Origin: Rhizopus arrhizus
Taxonomy: Eukaryota > Mucoromycota > Mucoromycetes > Mucorales > Rhizopodaceae
Assembly: GCA_024220505.1 (NCBI GenBank)
Contig: JAKZZE010000037.1
Coordinates: 124,001 to 188,000 of the forward strand
Direction of reading: 5' to 3'
Length of the DNA stretch: 64,000 nucleotides
The position numbers were made by a program, and so were the translations under genes. Below are positions 62,946 through 64,000 of this stretch, piece after piece. Each line of letters starts with the position of its first letter. The first letter of the stretch is position 1. Below the pieces are notes generated by a model. The model was not told where the DNA came from. It did no database searches and was given only the letters and a program-made list of their open reading frames with translations.

Positions 62946-64000
62946 GCTGTGATGATTGTGTCCTTGTTGGTATCGTTCCCAATCTTTTTCTTAGCAAAAG
63001 CTTTTTTTTTTTCATTCTACATCACCACTGTAACCCAATTGTTGTTTTTTAAAATTTGTTTGCGTGACATCATGTCCTTTTTTCTAACCCGTTACATATC
63101 TAACGACTGCCTCAGAATAAAAAAAAAGGGGGGAGTCACTGCGCGGCAATGAGACATTTAATTATATACCATAGAATCGATAATAAAAAACAAAGAGAAA
63201 CAGAATAGGTCTTGTAAATTAGGATTTATTCTTTGAAAATGAACAAATGAGGCGTCATAAAAAGAATCAAAACGAGCGTTTCATACTACATATAAGTGTT
63301 ACTCCACCTCTCAGTTATTTCATATGAAAGCCTTCTATCACTTTTTCTGAGGAATGATTTTTGAAAGCATATCATATCGTATCAAGGGCTGATACTTTGA
63401 GATCTTATTGCCGTTGTAAAAATTCTTCGGGTTCAATAAGCTCTTCTTCCTTATCTGACAAGACTAACATCTTTTTCCATTTTTTTATATTTATAATTGG
63501 AATTACTATTGATATTACTCTTGTTTTGTTCATAAAAATAAAAATGGAGATTTTAATAGATCATAAAATTATGTATGATTTTATTTAATAAAATATGTCC
63601 AGAGTTCATATACTTTTCACAGTGTATATATTGATACATGTACTATGTGGTTGGCAAAATGCCCACAGCATTTGTGCAGATGGCTAAATGATATATTTTG
63701 TTATGCAGGTCTTTACATAATTTAATATAAGCACTTACTCCTCATTCACTAGTCTATTTTGGTAAATATACATACATGTTAATAAGCCTACTCACACTAT
63801 TAATCGTTAGTAATGCTTGATTTTTATACGATAATTATCCTTGGAGTACAACGACTCTGATCAATAATTTTTATGGTTACAGATTGTTTGGTTTGGTAGG
63901 ATTTCCTATTCTTTTTATTTGTGTTTATGTATTATTTCTAATCGTACATCAAATGATCAATGCTGCATGAAAAATCTCACTAGATTCACATCAGCTTGAA
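62946..64000. other. AT-rich terminal flank
   Basis: No supportable gene. A plus-strand frame at 63361-63588 is hydrophobic (FFIFIIGITIDITLVLF) without a family. I see no repeat shared with the other accessory regions. Confidence 0.4.

Overview
This window comes from the AT-rich nuclear genome of an early-diverging fungus, most likely a mucoralean member of Mucoromycota. The intact genes are unmistakably eukaryotic and fungal: CDC48, RPS13, RPS21, RPL26, RPB10, VAC8, PEX3, ULP1, RIB4, YTP1-like and mitochondrial uL16 and mL50. They are cut by many short introns (about 50-80 nt) with GTAAG-like donors and, in several, CTAAC/CTTAAC-like branch points. Intergenic DNA is very AT-rich. Several decayed genes belong to a repetitive family that I associate, from memory only, with Mucorales. 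The order assignment is inference.

Layout. 0.5-22.8 kb is gene-dense: a coiled-coil protein, the RBBP4/HAT2 histone chaperone, a KAP-like dual-specificity phosphatase, a VIP36-type cargo lectin, a dead actin-capping-protein beta copy, RPS21, a Fus1-like SH3 membrane protein, an unknown small protein, PEX3, CDC48, ULP1, mL50, SNRNP40 and RPS13. A C/D-box snoRNA follows RPS13 and a tRNA-Arg lies at 23.1 kb. 23.3-26.1 kb is a gene-free AT-rich block holding six diverged copies of a two-box repeat. 26.3-30.4 kb carries VAC8 and a YTP1-like membrane protein. 30.8-35.3 kb is a graveyard with two relics of the lineage-specific nuclease-like family and a rearranged LINE. 36.4-37.8 kb carries RIB4 and an MPV17-family gene. 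38-43.2 kb is a gene desert, followed by RPB10 and RPL26. 45.1-50.2 kb is a mobile-element cluster: a 5'-truncated LINE, a Tc1/mariner relic, a small inverted-repeat element, and a 2.7-kb segment bounded by 93-bp inverted repeats. That segment encloses a third family relic, itself split by a seventh copy of the 23-26 kb repeat. 51.2-60.4 kb returns to functional genes: PFK-2/FBPase-2, a FAR1-like DNA-binding protein, a bHLH factor, mitochondrial uL16 and a poly-Q Zn2Cys6 factor. 61.4-62.9 kb is a decayed coding region of relatively high GC.

How the genes fit together. Most genes are independent housekeeping functions and there is no biosynthetic cluster. Themes are chromatin and RNA (RBBP4, SNRNP40, RPB10, snoRNA), translation (three cytosolic and two mitochondrial ribosomal proteins), protein quality control and trafficking (CDC48, ULP1, VIP36-like lectin, VAC8) and peroxisome or organelle membranes (PEX3, MPV17 family). 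PEX3 and CDC48 share a divergent promoter containing a TGACGTCA box. ULP1/mL50 and phosphatase/lectin are convergent pairs with 8 and 17 bp between stop codons.

The most unusual material is the accessory DNA: the two-box repeat family, its apparent insertion into a coding relic, and the TIR-bounded element around 47.5-50.2 kb. All family names are from recognition by eye; no searches were run.
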